The translations under genes and the position numbers were made by a program. A stretch of DNA of 64,000 nucleotides, taken from positions 1 to 64,000 of the forward strand of contig JBBQPZ010000002.1 of NCBI GenBank assembly GCA_038216655.1. The letters are read 5' to 3'. This DNA comes from JAFDWR01 sp038216655 (GTDB lineage: Bacteria; Armatimonadota; Fimbriimonadia; Fimbriimonadales; Fimbriimonadaceae). The notes under the pieces were generated by a model. That model was not told the DNA's origin. It worked only from the letters and a program-made list of their open reading frames with translations, and ran no database searches. The first letter of the stretch is position 1, and the number at the start of each line of letters is the position of its first letter. Shown here piece by piece: positions 7,249 to 16,144 of the stretch.

Positions 7249-8153
7249 TTAGCCTCCGCCGGTCATCTCCTCCAAGGTTTTCGGCCAGTCCGACTTCAGC
7301 AGCCGCGACAGGCTCCGGTCCGCCAATAGTCGGCCCTCGTTCTGGCACTTCGCGCAGTAGTTAGTCTCGTTCTCGGCATAGACAATGTGCTGGATCGGGT
7401 TGCCGCAGACGGGGCAGGGCTTGCCGAAGCGGCCGTGGGTGGCGAAGTCGGGGCGGAACGCGGTCACCTCGTTCGGCTTAGGAAAGTTGGGGATCGTGGT
7501 TTGGAGGTGGGCGATCCAGTGGGTGAAGGTTGAACGGATCGCCTCGTAGAGTCGGGCGATCTCGGGCTCGGCGAGATGATGCGTAGTCCGTACCGGCGAG
7601 AGTTTCGCGTGGAACAAAATCTCGTCGGAATAGCGTTGCCGATTCCATCGAAGAGCTGCGGGCTCGTCAAGGCCCGCTTCAGCGTGCGGTTTTCCGAAAG
7701 CAGTCGCGCCGAGAACTCCTCGAACGACGCGCGCAGGACATTCAGACCTCCCCGATCTTGCTCCATCAAAGCCGCACGGCCCGAGATCAGCATGATCGAG
7801 GCGCGCTTCTTGCTGGACATCTCGCTAAGCGTCAACTGACCCGACGAGAACCGCAGGGCCGCGAGCTGGATCTTGCCCGTGGCCTTCTTCGAGGGTGGTG
7901 CCGGAGACTGCCATTGCAGCCGACCCGCGATCATCAAATGAATCACGATGGACCGCTCCCCTTGGAGCACGATCACCAGCCGCTTCCCTAACCGCTCGAC
8001 CTCAACGACGGACTGCCCCACAAACGCCGAGGGTGGGGGTGAGAACGTCCGTAGCACGAACGGGTTGAAGAAGGTCAGCGACTCGACCGTCGACCCGACC
8101 AGTCGTTCCACGAGACGGACTCGGTAGAGCTCGATGTCGGGAAGCTCGGGCAT
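7249..8153 (-). pseudogene. fpg: Formamidopyrimidine-DNA glycosylase, single-base frameshift
   Basis: This would be a base-excision-repair glycosylase/AP lyase removing oxidised purines. The N-terminal part starts MPELPDIELYR (Pro2 and Glu3 are the catalytic end) and runs in frame to LFDGIGNA. The family continues with YSDEILFHAKLSP, but that text is in another frame from about 7631 down to 7249. It ends with an intact zinc finger (CPVCG...CAKC). One base is missing near 7631-7634. Apart from that lesion the gene is complete, so it is either a very recent pseudogene or an assembly error. TAACGT lies 6 bases before the ATG at 8153. Confidence 0.85.
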
Positions 8154-8159
8154 GCCGCT

Positions 8160-8165
8160 ACGTTA
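8160..8165 (-). promoter_or_regulatory. -10 box TAACGT of fpg, leaderless
   Basis: TAACGT on the minus strand ends 6 bases before the ATG at 8153. No Shine-Dalgarno is present. Confidence 0.5.
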
Positions 8166-8199
8166 ACGGATTCTGGGTTCGCAGCGCAATCTCAGCGGC

Positions 8200-8760
8200 C
8201 TAACCCTCGCCAAGCCACTCTAGCGCGACGGTTCGGATGCCGTCGGTGCGCTGTTCCTGCTTCACGATCCCGATCGAGGGGGCGAACCAAGTGACAAGCT
8301 CGATTGCGTGGCTCCCCGCCTTGAAAGTGAGCGTGGTGCAGGTTGTCTTGAACGACTGCGCGCCGACCGGAATTGTCGCTGCGGTCTGGGTGAGCATGGC
8401 CGTCGCAGTATTTTCGCCATCGAGGTTGAAGACGGTGCCCTGCCAGCGAAGGGACTCCTTCCTAGCGAGGGAAAGGAGCGGGACGGGCGGGTCGAAGCGG
8501 TTGGCTCCAAGGCGGTCGGCTACGAACTGATCGCCGATCCAGGCGACCCGGGCGTCACCAAACGGTCCGTGCAATTCATAGCCTTGAACGCCTCCTACCG
8601 CGATGCGTCGCACGACCTTGATCGAACCCGTATAGTTCTGGAAGTCGGCCTGCACAAGGTACGACCAACTGTGCCCGATTTCGAGCGGCATCAACTCGTG
8701 ATTCGCCCCGCATCCGGCGAGAAGAAGGGCTCCCAAACAGGCACCGAGAAGGACACGCAT
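8200..8760 (-). CDS. Putative lipoprotein of unknown function
   Basis: 186 aa. The N-terminus MRVLLGACLGALLLAGCG is a lipoprotein signal with lipobox LAGC, giving Cys17 as the lipidated residue. The mature part is beta-rich, with many short alternating segments, and begins with MPLEIGHSWSYLVQ. I do not recognise a domain with confidence. It lies just upstream of fpg on the same strand but 46 bases away and fpg has its own -10, so co-transcription is uncertain. Confidence 0.7.
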   Translation of the reverse strand: MRVLLGACLGALLLAGCGANHELMPLEIGHSWSYLVQADFQNYTGSIKVVRRIAVGGVQGYELHGPFGDARVAWIGDQFVADRLGANRFDPPVPLLSLARKESLRWQGTVFNLDGENTATAMLTQTAATIPVGAQSFKTTCTTLTFKAGSHAIELVTWFAPSIGIVKQEQRTDGIRTVALEWLGEG

Positions 8761-9130
8761 TGAAGGTCCCAGTATGCCGGATCGGGGGCAAAAAGAAGGA
8801 GCCTGACGAACTCGCCAGGCCCCCTCCCCCCAAACATTTCCACCAACCGGCGGATTGAGTTAAGGATACGAGAGATTTTGGCCCATTGCCAAGGGTCAGA
8901 GAGGAAAGCCGGGAGTTGTACGAGGCCCAAAATTCGTCTCCTGACCGGAGTGTCGGGCCTTTGGCGAAGGCATGAAGTCGAAGGATCCCAGATCCCGAAA
9001 CCCCATTTGGAAGCACGGGGTTCGCAACCGGTCAGAGGGCGTGGCACGGTCTGTCGGGCAACATGACCTCAGGAAATTACGAGACATGAGCGCCCGAGCA
9101 GACCGTGCCACCCGTCACGCGCCTAATTCT
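8761..9130. repeat. Intergenic region with a long inverted repeat (9043-9059 / 9092-9109)
   Basis: The block starting TGGCACGGTCTG (from 9042) is mirrored by CAGACCGTGCCA (9099-9110), extending to 17-18 bp with one unpaired base and a loop of about 32. It lies 3' of the minus-strand helicase gene but has no T-run. A degraded family II fragment (around 8940-9010, GAAGTCGAAGGATCCC) precedes it. No gene is seen here. Confidence 0.6.
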
Positions 9131-11356
9131 TTACGAGACCTTTTCCAGCTTCGCCAGCTTTTGGACCAGCTTCTTCACGCCCGTCACGCCGGGGAAGGCG
9201 ACGGTGATCTCGGCGTCGTCGCGGATCGGGTTGCATGCGACCACCACGCCGATCCCGAACTTGACGTGCCGGACCCGGTCGCCGACCTCGAAGGGTGGCT
9301 TCCAAGAGGGGCCGCGAAGGCCTGGCGGCGACTGCACGACTGCCCCCTGGGGCTCAGTGACCGTGTAGCCTCCGGTGCGATCCTGGCGGACCGAGCGCAG
9401 CCCGGGGGCCGGGGCGTATCCCGTGCTCATCGTGTCGATCAACTCGTTTGGCAAATCGTCAAGGAACCGCGAACGACGATTGAAACTGGGCTGGCCGTAG
9501 AGCGAACGTCGATGCGCGTGGACAAGGTGCAACTCTTCGCGGGCCCGAGTCATGCCGACGTAGCAGAGGCGCCGCTCTTCTTCGATCTCGGTGTCTGATT
9601 GGAGTGATCGCGAATGCGGGAACACTCCCTCTTCCATCCCGACCAAGAAGACCACGGGAAACTCCAGACCTTTGGCCGAGTGCAGGGTCATGAGCGTCAC
9701 CGCCTCTCCCCCTTCGGCGAGATTGTCGACGTCGGCAACGAGTGAGACACTTTCCAGGAAGCCCGCGAGCGAAGGGTCGTCGGACGAGACATCGTACTCC
9801 GTCGTCACGTTGAGGAGTTCTTGTAAGTTCTCCAGTCGCCCAAGGGCCTCCTGAGTGTTCTCCGCCTTGAGCATCTCGATGTAGCCCGACTCGGTCAGGA
9901 TCACCTTTAAGACCGGAGTTACCGGGCCGTTCTCCGCGACCTCGTTGGCGTGGTTGATGCACCCCACGAAGGATCGGACCCCGGTGGCGGTCTTCTTTGG
10001 CAGCGAGGCTTGGACGTCCTGTGAAGTCAGCGCGCTCAACAGGGACAGCGACCGCTCGTTCGCCCAGGTTTCGATCTCCTTCATCGATGTGTTGCCGATT
10101 CCGCGGGTCGGCACGTTGAGCACGCGGCGCACCGAGACATCGTCGAGCGGGTTTAAGGTCAGCCGCAGGTAGGCGATGATGTCCTTGACTTCCTTGCGCT
10201 CATAGAACCGCTGGCCGCCGATGAGGACGTGCGGAATCCGCATGGTGAGGAAGGCTTCTTCCAAGACGCGGGACTGGGCGTTGGTTCGGTACAGGATGGC
10301 GAAGTCGCCGTACTTGCGCCTTCCGACGCGGACGTCGCGGAGGATCGCATCGGCGACCATCATCCCTTCGTCGTGCTCAGTGCCAGCTTGGCTGAGAGTG
10401 ATCGGAACGCCCTGATCGTTCTCGGTCCAAAGCCGCTTCACCGCCCGCGAGCGGTTGTGGGAGATGATCTCGTTCGCTGCCGCGAGGATCGTCTTGGTCG
10501 ATCGGTAGTTGCGTTCGAGCTTGACGATTTTGGCATCTGGATGGTCGGAGCCGAACCTGAGGATGAGGGAGACATCGGCTCCGCGCCAGGCATAGATCGA
10601 CTGGTCGTCGTCGCCGACGACGACGATGTTCCGGTGCTTGGCGGAGATCAGATTGACGATCTGATACTGGGCGTAGTTGACGTCCTGATACTCGTCGACC
10701 ATGACGTGCAGGAACCGTTCCTGGTACTTCTCCCGAACATCTTCGCGCTGCTCAAGCAGGCGAACGGTATAGAAGAGGATGTCGTCAAAGTCGAGCGCGT
10801 TCGACTTGTGCAGTAGCGCGTTGTAGGATTTGAAGATCTCCGCCGCGATCTTCTCGAAGAATCCGGTCGCCTTTTCGGCGTACTTCTCCGGAGTGAGGAG
10901 CTTCTCCTTGGCGCTGGATATCTCGTTGAGCACGGCCCGTGCCTGGATGCTCTTGTCGTCGATGTTCTTGAGCTTGAAGATCTCGCGGATCAGGGAGACC
11001 TGATCGCCGTCGTCGTAGATGACGAACCGGGGGTCGAGCCCGATGTTCTTGCCGTCGATCCGGAGCATGCGTGCGCACAGGGAGTGGAACGTGCCGATCC
11101 ACATGTCCTTGGCTTGGTCACCGACCAACGCGGTGACGCGCTCCTTCATTTCTCGGGCGGCTTTGTTGGTGAAGGTGACCGCGAGAATCCGGTACGGCTT
11201 GACCCCGTCCTGGATCAGTTTGGCGATGCGGTAGGTGATAACCCGCGTCTTTCCCGAGCCCGCACCGGCGAAAATGAGCAGCGGCCCGCTGGGATGCACG
11301 ACCGCGTCCCGCTGCTCGAGATTAAGCGAATCGAGGTCCAGCAAGGGAAGGGGCAC
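9131..11356 (-). CDS. pcrA: UvrD/PcrA-type superfamily 1 DNA helicase
   Basis: 741 aa. It is a 3'-5' DNA helicase for repair and for clearing recombinase or polymerase from DNA. Motif I is GAGSGKTRVITYR (about residues 31-43), motif II is DEYQDVNYAQY, motif III is VGDDDQSIYAWRGAD, and motif VI includes CYVGMTRAREEL. The C-terminus ends in a Tudor-like segment (FEVGDRVRHVKFGIGVV), as in PcrA, which binds RNA polymerase. The start is GTG at 11356, 6 bases after CATAAT, giving a predicted leaderless mRNA. Length matches the family. Confidence 0.95.
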   Translation of the reverse strand: MPLPLLDLDSLNLEQRDAVVHPSGPLLIFAGAGSGKTRVITYRIAKLIQDGVKPYRILAVTFTNKAAREMKERVTALVGDQAKDMWIGTFHSLCARMLRIDGKNIGLDPRFVIYDDGDQVSLIREIFKLKNIDDKSIQARAVLNEISSAKEKLLTPEKYAEKATGFFEKIAAEIFKSYNALLHKSNALDFDDILFYTVRLLEQREDVREKYQERFLHVMVDEYQDVNYAQYQIVNLISAKHRNIVVVGDDDQSIYAWRGADVSLILRFGSDHPDAKIVKLERNYRSTKTILAAANEIISHNRSRAVKRLWTENDQGVPITLSQAGTEHDEGMMVADAILRDVRVGRRKYGDFAILYRTNAQSRVLEEAFLTMRIPHVLIGGQRFYERKEVKDIIAYLRLTLNPLDDVSVRRVLNVPTRGIGNTSMKEIETWANERSLSLLSALTSQDVQASLPKKTATGVRSFVGCINHANEVAENGPVTPVLKVILTESGYIEMLKAENTQEALGRLENLQELLNVTTEYDVSSDDPSLAGFLESVSLVADVDNLAEGGEAVTLMTLHSAKGLEFPVVFLVGMEEGVFPHSRSLQSDTEIEEERRLCYVGMTRAREELHLVHAHRRSLYGQPSFNRRSRFLDDLPNELIDTMSTGYAPAPGLRSVRQDRTGGYTVTEPQGAVVQSPPGLRGPSWKPPFEVGDRVRHVKFGIGVVVACNPIRDDAEITVAFPGVTGVKKLVQKLAKLEKVS

Positions 11357-11362
11357 CTAGAG

Positions 11363-11368
11363 ATTATG
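11363..11368 (-). promoter_or_regulatory. -10 box CATAAT of pcrA, leaderless
   Basis: CATAAT on the minus strand lies 6 bases before the GTG start at 11356. Confidence 0.5.
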
Positions 11369-11500
11369 AAGCCGTCGTGCGGTTTAGTAGACGCTCGTCT
11401 TGACTTTCTGTACAAAACACGCGAAGACGTTTGTGACATCGGCTTCGATGCGAGCGTCATAATAAATCAAGATCGGCGGGTTCTCCGTCGGAGGATTTTG

Positions 11501-13063
11501 ATGAAGCGTTTACTCGGAGCCTTGATCTGCGGCGCCATGATTGGAGCGGCTTATGCGCAAGCCCCATTCACTGTGGTGAGCCCACGCAACTATAACCCGG
11601 ACACCAATCAGCCGTTGTCTCGCGAGAACCTCGTGCTGAAGTTCCCGAAGAAGAGCATCCCCACGGGGGGCTACATCGGTGTGTTCATGGGTGCGACTCG
11701 CGGCGACAAGGTCGAAAGCGAGAAGTTCGTGGAAGCGACCGTCCCCACGTTGAAGGGTGACTATTACTACTACACTCTCGACACGAAGGCCCGCCATATC
11801 CCGGACGGGATGTACACCATCCGCGCCGTCCTGTACGTTGACTATTCCGATCGACCGCGCGAAATCAGCCAGACCCAGGTCAACGTCCGCGTCGCCAACA
11901 AGAGCAGCATCGCGATTCCCGAGAAGGGTCTCAGCCTGCACTATGGCTTCAAGGCCGGCCAGGAGCTTTCTTACCGCCTCGACATCCGAACCGCCATATC
12001 CACCATTTCCTCCAAGGCGAATTCACTGGGTGGTCGAGCCGCTGAGCTTCCGCTCGATTCGCAGGTTCTTCGCATGCTGTACGCCGTCGATGACGTGTAC
12101 TCCAATGGAGACGGCCTTATTCGAATGCAGCCGCTTCCGCTTCGCGGCAAGGATTTCGTTTGGGTCATCACCGAGGGTAACGACACCCCCGACAAGTACT
12201 ACACCTACGAGATGGCTCCGGTTTACATGCGCATGAGCAACACCGGTCGCCAGATCTACGGCACGATCCCGGAGACGATCAACTCGACCGAGTTCGTCCC
12301 GCTCGCCGGATCGCAGGAGCGCGTTAATCTCTACGCGAACTTCCCGCTTCCTTCGCTTCCGGATAGCCCCCGCAAGCCGGGCGACCGATGGGAGACTCGC
12401 TTCTTGATGCCTCGGCACGTCGACCTTGAGAACCGAGCTACGAACGATAGTATTGCGACCAGCATCCCCGCTCGCGGAGAGTTCTTGGACGTCGAGTACG
12501 AGCAGGGCCACCCGTGCGCTCGTATTCGCAACTCGATCAGCGAAGGCACCAAGACGCCGGAAGGTATGAAGCTCACCCAGCAGGGGCGAGACTTCTCCGA
12601 CGATAAGATCGCCCTGACCGAAACCATTTGGTATGCCCTCGATACCCGCAAGGTCATCAAGATCGTCCGCGACATCACCATCGACACCAAGGAGCAGGCC
12701 CAAGGAATTGGAATCGGCTCGGGCGGTGCGGGCGGCGGTGGCGGTGCGGCCCCGACGGGTCCCGGCGGCAAGCCCCGACTCACTCCCAGCGGCAACGGTG
12801 GCGGTAACACGGGCGGCAAGGGCTCTGCGGTGACCGGTCCCGACAATGGATACGGTGCCCTGAACTTCTTCCAGAAGTTCGGTGGCGGCGGACAGGGCCC
12901 GGGCCGACCCGGCGCTCCTCCTCCTCCCGGTAGCGGCGGCGGCAGTAACCAGACCGGGCCCGGCGGATTCGGCGGCGGTCGTGGTAGCACAGGCGCCCCG
13001 CCTGCGGCAGATGCCCAGTACTACCGGTACAGCTACCAGTTGATCTTCACACTTGAAAACTAA
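11501..13063 (+). CDS. Exported protein with Gly-rich C-terminal region
   Basis: 520 aa. The start is fixed by GGAGG at 11490-11494, 6 bases before the ATG. A signal peptide (MKRLLGALICGAMIGAAYAQA) leads into a beta-rich domain of about 380 residues with no family I recognise. Residues about 403-505 are very Gly/Pro-rich (repeats of GGG, PPPPGSGGG), followed by a short YYRYSYQLIFTLEN end. The architecture suggests a secreted or surface protein with a flexible linker before a terminal strand. The gene is followed 11 bases later by tatC. Confidence 0.75.
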   Translation: MKRLLGALICGAMIGAAYAQAPFTVVSPRNYNPDTNQPLSRENLVLKFPKKSIPTGGYIGVFMGATRGDKVESEKFVEATVPTLKGDYYYYTLDTKARHIPDGMYTIRAVLYVDYSDRPREISQTQVNVRVANKSSIAIPEKGLSLHYGFKAGQELSYRLDIRTAISTISSKANSLGGRAAELPLDSQVLRMLYAVDDVYSNGDGLIRMQPLPLRGKDFVWVITEGNDTPDKYYTYEMAPVYMRMSNTGRQIYGTIPETINSTEFVPLAGSQERVNLYANFPLPSLPDSPRKPGDRWETRFLMPRHVDLENRATNDSIATSIPARGEFLDVEYEQGHPCARIRNSISEGTKTPEGMKLTQQGRDFSDDKIALTETIWYALDTRKVIKIVRDITIDTKEQAQGIGIGSGGAGGGGGAAPTGPGGKPRLTPSGNGGGNTGGKGSAVTGPDNGYGALNFFQKFGGGGQGPGRPGAPPPPGSGGGSNQTGPGGFGGGRGSTGAPPAADAQYYRYSYQLIFTLEN

Positions 13064-13074
13064 CTCGAGAAGGG

Positions 13075-13908
13075 ATGGCCACGGCGCCTAAAACCCCCTT
13101 TTGGAAGAAGAAGCGGAACTCCCCGGAAGACCCCGAGGAGTTCCGTCTCACTTTGGTTGAACACCTGGAAGAGCTACGCGCTCGCTTAATGCGTAGCTTG
13201 GCGATCCTTGTCGTGGGTTGGATTGCCGGCTGGTTCATCGAACCCTTCGCCTTCGGCCATCTCAATGGCATGATCACCAAGACTCTTACGCCCGTGCTCG
13301 CACGGATGCACGTTGAGCATAAGAACGTCTTCGAGAGCGCGCCCGACGCGTTCATGCTCAAGTTCAAGATGGCGATGGTCATCGGGTTCATCTTGACGTT
13401 CCCGTTCCTGATCCTCCAACTGTGGGGCTTTGTCGAACCCGCACTCAAGCCAAACGAGCGGAAGCCATTTCGAATCGCCGCCCCGTTCAGCATCCTGCTG
13501 TTCGCGATGGGGGCCACGTTCTGCTGGTTCATCATCCCAAATACGATCGCCTGGTTCGCGACGTACCTCGAGGAGTTCCCCGGAACATCCCTGTTCCAGA
13601 ACGTGCCGGAGCTGATGTTCTTCACGATGAAGCTGCTTCTGGCGTTCGGCATCGCCTTCCAGCTTCCTTTGATCGTCTACGCCCTCAACGCGCTCGGCCT
13701 ACTCGAAACCGAGACGCTGATGAAGAACTGGCGCAAGGCGACCTTCGTCGTGTTTGCGGTGGCGATGATCGTTACGCCCAGCAACGACTTCTTTACGATG
13801 CTCTCGATGGCCATCCCGGTGAGCATCCTCTTCCTTATCACGATCGTCGTGGTGAAGTTTGCCAGTCGAAAGCGAGCCAAGCAGGCTCTGCTCGACGAAG
13901 ATGAGTAG
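13075..13908 (+). CDS. tatC: Sec-independent translocase TatC
   Basis: 277 aa. This is the membrane receptor of the twin-arginine export pathway. An N-terminal cytosolic stretch of about 25 residues is followed by the conserved LVEHLEELRARLMRS segment, then six hydrophobic segments. VEPALKPNERKPF and the FQLPLIVYALNALGLL region match the family. No TatA/TatB gene is in the window. Likely clients nearby are the DUF1800 and DUF1501 proteins with RR signals. Its stop overlaps the ATG of the next helicase by 8 bases. Confidence 0.95.
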   Translation: MATAPKTPFWKKKRNSPEDPEEFRLTLVEHLEELRARLMRSLAILVVGWIAGWFIEPFAFGHLNGMITKTLTPVLARMHVEHKNVFESAPDAFMLKFKMAMVIGFILTFPFLILQLWGFVEPALKPNERKPFRIAAPFSILLFAMGATFCWFIIPNTIAWFATYLEEFPGTSLFQNVPELMFFTMKLLLAFGIAFQLPLIVYALNALGLLETETLMKNWRKATFVVFAVAMIVTPSNDFFTMLSMAIPVSILFLITIVVVKFASRKRAKQALLDEDE

Positions 13909-16144
13909 CCCGCGCGACTTCGGCGAGGTTCTATCCGACGACCGGTTTGAAGGTCAGGTCATCCATCTGCACGAGACGCTGCCGCGCCCTGCGCGCTATG
14001 CAACGCCCACGGCGAAGATGCAGCCGCAACTCGTCGAGCGACTCAAAGTCCTCGGCCTCGATCAGCTCTACTCCCACCAGGCCGCCGCCTTCGATGCCGC
14101 CGCGGCCGGGCAAGATGTGCTCGCCATCACCGGCACGAACTCAGGCAAGACCCTCACCTACAACCTCCCCGCGATGCAATACGCCCTCACCGAACCGGCG
14201 GCGCGGATGCTCTATCTGTTTCCCACCAAAGCTCTGGCCCAGGACCAGCTCGGGCGGCTCGAAATGCTCGGCTCCGCCTTCGGTCTACGTGCAGGCACCT
14301 ACGACGGCGACACGCCCCAAACCCAACGCGCCAGTATCCGAAAACTTGCCAACGCGGTGCTCACCAACCCCGACATGCTCCACGTCGGCATCCTTCCCGG
14401 GCATGAGAACTGGACGCGATTCTTCAAATCGCTCCGCCTGATCGTGATCGACGAACTGCACGTCTACCGCGGCGTGTTTGGCTCGAACGTCGGCGGGATC
14501 ATCCGACGCCTCCTGCGCCTCTGTGAATGGCACCGCAGCCGCCCTCAGATCATCGCCTGCTCGGCCACCATCGGCAACCCCGCCGAGCTCTTCCAGAAGC
14601 TCACCGGGCGCACACCGCACGTGATCGACGATGATGGCTCTCCCCAGGGACGCCGAACCTTCGCCTTCTTCAATCCACCCGAATCTAAGAACGGTAGGCA
14701 CATGAGCCCCAACTTCGCCACCGGCGAGGTGCTCTGCACCTTCGCGCAATCAGGCATCCGGGCGATGGCATTCAACCGCAGCCGCGTGGCCGCTGAACTG
14801 GTCTTGCGCTACACCAGGCAACGCCTCAAGGACACCGACGTCGATCCTAACAAGATCGAAAGCTACCGCGCTGGCTACACCGTTAAAGAACGCCGAGGCA
14901 TCGAGAAGGACCTGCACTCGGGCAAGCTTCTCGGCCTCTCCGCCACCAACGCGATGGAGCTTGGTGTCGATGTTGGCGGCCTCGATGCCGTGGTGATGAA
15001 CGGCTACCCGGGAACGATCGCCAGCTTCTTCCAGCAAGCCGGCCGGGCGGGGCGCGGCACCAAGGACAGCCTCGCGGTGATGATTGCTCACGACGATCCT
15101 CTTGAGCAGTATTTGCTACGACACCCGGATCGCGTGCTGGGATCAAGCGTGGAGTCGGTCTCACTCAACCCCGAGAATCCCCAAATCCTCCGGCAGCAGC
15201 TACGATGCGCGGCCCACGAACGTGCACTTGCGCCCAGCGAACTGGCCAACTTCGGCGAAAGCGCCCTCCCGCTCGTCGAACTGATGGATCGCGAGGGCGA
15301 CCTCAGCTTCCGCGCGGGGCTCTTCTTCTACCCCTCTCACGAGGGTCCGGCATCGGGCATCAACATCCGGGGGGCGGGCGGGTCGATGGTCACTTTGCAT
15401 GTCGATGGGATCGCGATCGGCACGATGGAGAAGTGGCGTTCCATGCAACAAGCCCATGAGGGCGCGGTCTATTTACACCGTGGCGTTAGCTACATCGTGA
15501 CTGATTTGAACCTGGACACCAACACCGCGATCATGGAGACCCGCGAGGTGGACTACTACACCCGCGCTGACGTCAGTTCGGTCGTTGAACCCCAGATCAC
15601 CATCCGCGAGCGACCCGACATCACCCTGATCGGCGCGAAGATCACCAGCGTCGTCAACGGCTACCGCCAGCATGCGCTGGAGAATGACTCTGTCCTGACG
15701 AACCATGAACTCGACTTCCCGCCGACGACTTACGAGACACTCGCCGTCCGCATCGACCTCCCCGCATTGCCCGACGAAGACCCGACGATCGCGATTGCGG
15801 GGGTCCATGGGATCGAGCACGCGCTCATGGCCCTCGCGCCGCTTTACGCGGGCTGCGACCGGAACGACATCGGCAGCGCTTGGTACGCGACCTTCCCGGA
15901 CACCATGCGCCCGGCGGTGTTCGTGTACGACGTCACCCCCGGCGGTGTCGGGTTATGCGAGAAGCTGTGGGACAACGCCCCGGCATGGGTGAACGCCGCG
16001 CGCGAACTCGTCGAGGGGTGCGACTGCCTTTCCGGCTGCCCGGCGTGCCTTTATAGCACTCGTTGCGGCACCAACAACGATCCCCTCGACAAGTTCGACA
16101 CCATCCGCCAACTGGGCAAGCTTAGTGAGATAGCGGCGGGCTGA
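13901..16144 (+). CDS. MrfA/YprA-like DEAD/DEAH-box helicase with DUF1998
   Basis: 747 aa, close to the 749 aa of Bacillus subtilis MrfA, a mitomycin-damage repair helicase. The Walker A segment is ITGTNSGKTLTYNLP, the Walker B is VIDELHVYRG (DELH box), and motif VI is FFQQAGRAGRG. The C-terminal part holds a cysteine cluster CDCLSGCPACLYSTRCG, the metal-binding signature of this group. The start ATG at 13901 sits inside the end of tatC (ATGAGTAG), so the two are translated together. No MrfB-like nuclease is adjacent. Confidence 0.88.
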   Translation: MSSPRDFGEVLSDDRFEGQVIHLHETLPRPARYATPTAKMQPQLVERLKVLGLDQLYSHQAAAFDAAAAGQDVLAITGTNSGKTLTYNLPAMQYALTEPAARMLYLFPTKALAQDQLGRLEMLGSAFGLRAGTYDGDTPQTQRASIRKLANAVLTNPDMLHVGILPGHENWTRFFKSLRLIVIDELHVYRGVFGSNVGGIIRRLLRLCEWHRSRPQIIACSATIGNPAELFQKLTGRTPHVIDDDGSPQGRRTFAFFNPPESKNGRHMSPNFATGEVLCTFAQSGIRAMAFNRSRVAAELVLRYTRQRLKDTDVDPNKIESYRAGYTVKERRGIEKDLHSGKLLGLSATNAMELGVDVGGLDAVVMNGYPGTIASFFQQAGRAGRGTKDSLAVMIAHDDPLEQYLLRHPDRVLGSSVESVSLNPENPQILRQQLRCAAHERALAPSELANFGESALPLVELMDREGDLSFRAGLFFYPSHEGPASGINIRGAGGSMVTLHVDGIAIGTMEKWRSMQQAHEGAVYLHRGVSYIVTDLNLDTNTAIMETREVDYYTRADVSSVVEPQITIRERPDITLIGAKITSVVNGYRQHALENDSVLTNHELDFPPTTYETLAVRIDLPALPDEDPTIAIAGVHGIEHALMALAPLYAGCDRNDIGSAWYATFPDTMRPAVFVYDVTPGGVGLCEKLWDNAPAWVNAARELVEGCDCLSGCPACLYSTRCGTNNDPLDKFDTIRQLGKLSEIAAG

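Noticed and set aside
11084..11500. Upstream extension of the Gly-rich protein through the helicase gene
   Set aside because: It runs antisense through pcrA. The ATG at 11501 has GGAGG and starts a proper signal peptide.
12331..12990. Proline-rich frame opposite the Gly-rich exported protein
   Set aside because: It is the antisense of the GGC/GGT-rich codons; no independent start signal.
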